DNA from: Tannerellaceae bacterium
GTDB lineage: Bacteria; Bacteroidota; Bacteroidia; Bacteroidales; Tannerellaceae
DNA: 7,705 nt
Assembly (NCBI GenBank): GCA_031279915.1
Contig: JAITHO010000197.1
Coordinates: 1 to 7,705 of the forward strand
Direction: 5' to 3'
Shown: positions 5,306-7,705 of the stretch, in pieces
Layout: every line of letters begins with the position of its first letter
How positions within the stretch are numbered: the first letter of the stretch is position 1
Position numbers and translations under genes: made by a program
Notes under the pieces: generated by a model
Seen by the model: only the letters and a program-made list of their open reading frames with translations
The model's database searches: none
What the model was told of the DNA's origin: nothing

Positions 5306-7480
5306 TTACAGATTATTGAAGAGGAACTCCGTCATGCGAGTATACAAGTGCATACGGGTTTTGCCTCCGCTTATTCCGTGGTTTCTATCCTTATAAAATT
5401 GCATTTCGAATTGTTTGCCGGCTTGCACTAAGGCCTCGGCGTAGATGATGCTCTGATTGAAATGGACGTTATCGTCGGCCGTTCCGTGAACCAAAAGCAG
5501 CTTGCCCTGGAGCTTATCCGCAAGCAAAATGGGCGAAGTGGCATCATAGCCGGCCTTATTTTCATTGGGAGTACGCATGAAACGTTCGGTGTATACCGTA
5601 TCGTAGAATCGCCAGTCGGTAGGCGGAGCTACCGCAATACCGGCGCTGAAGGTTCCGTTGCCGGTCGACATAGCCATCAGCGTATTATATCCGCCGAAGC
5701 TCCAGCCCCATATCGCCATGCGCTTGCCGTCGACGAAGGGGAGCTTGGCCAGCTCGCGGGCAGCCTCAGCCTGATCGCGCGATTCCAATTCGCCCATCTT
5801 CATGTACGTACACTTCCGAAATTCTTCGCCCCGAGCTCCTGTGCCGCGCCCGTCGAAGCAGGCTACAACGAAACCCTTGGCCGACAGATAATATTCCCAA
5901 TCGAATCCGAAGCCATCCACCGCCTGCTGCGAGTTAGGCCCGCTGTATTGAATCATAAGCAACGGATACTGCTTCCCTTCCTGAAATCCCTGAGGCTTCA
6001 GCACCCAGCCGTTCAGCTCAACCCCCGAAGCGGTAACTACCCGCGTGAACTCTTTCTGCCCAAAAGAATATTCGCCAAGCTTGGAGCGAAGGGCTGCATT
6101 ATCAATCAGATTGCGAACAGCCTTCCCCGTTTTGGTTTCATACAAAGCAATAGTCAGCGGACTGGATATCGAGGAGTGCCGGCCCAGATAATAGGCAAAG
6201 GATGCGCTGAAGGTAGCCGAATTAGTCCCCACGTTCGTCGACAACTTAGTCTTCACCCCCTTTTCATCTATTTTATATACCGATCGACGCAAAGGGCTCT
6301 CCTCCGCCGATTCATAATAAACCATTCGGGTTGCCTCGTCGTAGCCATGCAGTCGCGTCACGTCCCACGGGCCCTTTGTTACCTGCCGCTGCGCCACTCC
6401 CGTAGGGCTGTGCATGTAGATGTGCGTATATCCGTCGGTTTCGCTCAGGCGGATAAAACCGTTCTTGTGGAAGCTTATGGTTGAGATCATATCCGAGTCG
6501 AAATAGCGCTCGTTCTCCTCCCTCAAGATCAGGCGCGACACTCCGCTGCGCGGATTCACGTAATACATATTAAAGATGTTTTGCCGTCGGTTCAGCGTCA
6601 TCACCGCCAGTTGGTCGGAGTTAGTCGTGAAGTCAATCCGTGGTATGTAAAAATCGCCATCGGTAGGAACCTTGAGCGGCTTGAGCTCCCGCGTTTGAAC
6701 GATGTAGGCATGCAGGCTCACCTTCGAGTTGGCCTCTCCGGGTTTAGGATATTTGAAGGAGATAGCTGAGGTATACGTGCTGTCGCCATACATCTGTATG
6801 GAGAACTGCGGCACCTCTGATTCGTCGGAACGCACAAAAGCCAGAACCTCGCTATCGGGCGACCACGACATGAGCCGCGTTGTTGAAAACTCCTCCTCAT
6901 ACACCCAGTCGGTAACCCCGTTAAGAACATGGTTCAGCTCGCCGTCGCGCGTTACTTGCACCTCCGTATCGAAGTCGAATTTCCTTATCCAAATGTTATT
7001 GTCCTTCACAAAAGCGCACATCCGTCCGTCGGGCGAGAAGGTCGGAATCATAATTTTTTCGTTCCCATCCGTCATATTCTTGACATAGTTGCGCCGCACA
7101 TCGTAGTCGTAAACCCGCGACTTCGACGATCGGCGATAAATCTGCTCCGTTTCCCTGCGGATAAGAATACGGTAACCCGAAGCAGCAATCTCGTAGCCGT
7201 CGAACGTATCAAAGCCGCACTCGCGCGCCTTCTTCGTATTAAAAATGGTATCCGTAGGTAATCCCGTTCGGTACGAATATTTGATGATCATATTCCGTTC
7301 GCGATTCATAGCCGTGTAGTGTTCGCCGTCGGGCATAGATCTCATCTCGCCCACATAAGACATTTGCCTGAACTCCCCATCCATAAGCAGCTTTAGTTCA
7401 ACTTGCCGGCTTCCGTTCTGCGCCGTCAAGGCGCTCGCCAGCATAAAAAATGCGATTAATGCGCTAACTCCTGTTTTCAT
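5306..7480 (-). CDS. Dipeptidyl peptidase IV, secreted S9 family serine peptidase (724 aa)
   Basis: A prolyl dipeptidyl peptidase that removes X-Pro or X-Ala dipeptides from peptide N-termini, probably in the periplasm. I start it at the second Met of the longest open frame. That Met opens a signal peptide (MKTGVSALIAFFMLASALTA, then Q), and the promoter -7 element lies inside the longer version. In this numbering a beta-propeller domain spans roughly 80-450 and the alpha/beta-hydrolase domain roughly 500-724. WVYEEEF carries the N-terminus-anchoring glutamates (E196, E197). The oxyanion tyrosine is Y512 in QYSGP. The catalytic triad is S594 (GWSFGGY), D669 (HGTADDNVH) and H701 (DRNHGI). All key residues match human DPP4, and the length is very near the Porphyromonas gingivalis enzyme. 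No lipobox cysteine is seen. lipA follows after 7 bp. Confidence 0.95.
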   Translation of the reverse strand: MKTGVSALIAFFMLASALTAQNGSRQVELKLLMDGEFRQMSYVGEMRSMPDGEHYTAMNRERNMIIKYSYRTGLPTDTIFNTKKARECGFDTFDGYEIAASGYRILIRRETEQIYRRSSKSRVYDYDVRRNYVKNMTDGNEKIMIPTFSPDGRMCAFVKDNNIWIRKFDFDTEVQVTRDGELNHVLNGVTDWVYEEEFSTTRLMSWSPDSEVLAFVRSDESEVPQFSIQMYGDSTYTSAISFKYPKPGEANSKVSLHAYIVQTRELKPLKVPTDGDFYIPRIDFTTNSDQLAVMTLNRRQNIFNMYYVNPRSGVSRLILREENERYFDSDMISTISFHKNGFIRLSETDGYTHIYMHSPTGVAQRQVTKGPWDVTRLHGYDEATRMVYYESAEESPLRRSVYKIDEKGVKTKLSTNVGTNSATFSASFAYYLGRHSSISSPLTIALYETKTGKAVRNLIDNAALRSKLGEYSFGQKEFTRVVTASGVELNGWVLKPQGFQEGKQYPLLMIQYSGPNSQQAVDGFGFDWEYYLSAKGFVVACFDGRGTGARGEEFRKCTYMKMGELESRDQAEAARELAKLPFVDGKRMAIWGWSFGGYNTLMAMSTGNGTFSAGIAVAPPTDWRFYDTVYTERFMRTPNENKAGYDATSPILLADKLQGKLLLVHGTADDNVHFNQSIIYAEALVQAGKQFEMQFYKDRNHGISGGKTRMHLYTRMTEFLFNNL

Positions 7481-7509
7481 GATAATAAATATTTTTTGTA
7501 ACTGATGCG

Positions 7510-7539
7510 CAAAAATACTCAACTCCCGCAAACTTCAAT
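7510..7539 (-). promoter_or_regulatory. Bacteroidetes-type promoter for the peptidase-lipA pair
   Basis: On the minus strand TATTTTTG (7517-7510) is an exact TAnnTTTG -7 element. ATTG (7539-7536), one base off TTTG, lies 18 bp upstream as a -33 element. Transcription would start near 7503, giving a leader of about 23 nt to the ATG at 7480. The leader is A/T-rich with no Shine-Dalgarno sequence. This placement excludes the longer reading frame starting at 7531. Confidence 0.6.
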
Positions 7540-7580
7540 CATCCCAAGTCCGTCCATACTTTCGCCCCATTCCGGCAGAT

Positions 7581-7705
7581 CGAAGCAAAAACAACTCTGG
7601 GACGGCTCGTTTTTCGAAGCTCGAAGCAAAAACAACTCTGGGACGGCCCGTTTTTCGAAGATCGAGGCAATAACAACTCTGGGACGGCTCGTTTTTCGGA
7701 GATAG
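7581..7705. repeat. Tandem array of 41-bp units, cut by the window end
   Basis: Three units start at 7581, 7622 and 7663 and are almost identical; the start of a fourth may lie at 7704. Each unit has the core ACAACTCTGGGACGG, flanked by AAAAAC on the left and GTTTTT on the right, which are inverted copies of each other 16 nt apart. The unit joins can also pair (TTCGA-AGC-TCGAA at 7613-7625). Stretch 7540-7580 has the same length and a similar end (GCAGAT against GAAGAT), so it may be a decayed copy. The period is not a multiple of three and there are no varying spacers, so neither coding nor CRISPR fits. The array lies upstream of the peptidase promoter, and its full extent is outside the window. 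Confidence 0.88.

Noticed and set aside
5462..6484. Long 340-codon open frame opposite the dipeptidyl peptidase
   Set aside because: It lies wholly antisense to a gene with a complete catalytic triad. The translation shows no recognisable domain and fits a shadow of biased codon use.
7481..7531. 17-residue N-terminal extension of the dipeptidyl peptidase
   Set aside because: The added residues come before a good signal peptide and overlap the predicted promoter, so the start at 7480 is preferred.
7505..7705. Open frame through the 41-bp array on the plus strand
   Set aside because: Low-complexity translation of a tandem repeat whose period is not a multiple of three. No family resemblance, and it starts across the opposing promoter.

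Overview
The window looks like a piece of a Bacteroidales chromosome with about half G+C. A Porphyromonadaceae/Tannerellaceae-type genome is my guess; I cannot name the genus from sequence alone. The grounds are promoters matching the Bacteroidetes consensus (TTTG at -33, TAnnTTTG at -7), A-rich start regions without Shine-Dalgarno sites, a UvrA with degenerate zinc-finger cysteines of a type I associate with Bacteroidetes, and a secreted dipeptidyl peptidase IV close in length to the Porphyromonas enzyme.

Layout from left to right: (i) 1-444 carries no convincing gene. It holds five tandem 42-bp units, each with an invariant 17-bp palindrome (about 28-246, plus a decayed sixth copy). A 9-T tract and a knot of short alternative hairpins follow. 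(ii) 445-3984 is a leftward gene set read in the order small ribbon-helix-helix-like protein (75 aa), tadA (tRNA adenosine deaminase, 4-nt ATGA overlap) and uvrA (excinuclease ATPase, 46 bp further on). A strong Bacteroidetes-type promoter sits just before the first gene. (iii) 3985-4043 is a 59-bp divergent promoter region. (iv) 4044-4421 is yraN, rightward, ending 28 bp from the oppositely oriented lipA. (v) 4450-7480 is a leftward dipeptidyl peptidase IV-lipA pair separated by 7 bp. (vi) 7481-7705 holds the peptidase promoter and then a second tandem array with a 41-bp period, cut by the window end.

The genes are mostly housekeeping: tRNA wobble modification, nucleotide excision repair, lipoate synthesis and peptide scavenging in the periplasm. 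I saw no defence system, mobile element, CRISPR array, rRNA or tRNA gene. The parts least explained by ordinary annotation are the two unrelated tandem arrays flanking the cluster (periods 42 and 41 bp, close to four helical turns), the mirror-symmetric divergent -7 elements between the small gene and yraN, and the small putative DNA-binding protein translationally coupled to tadA.
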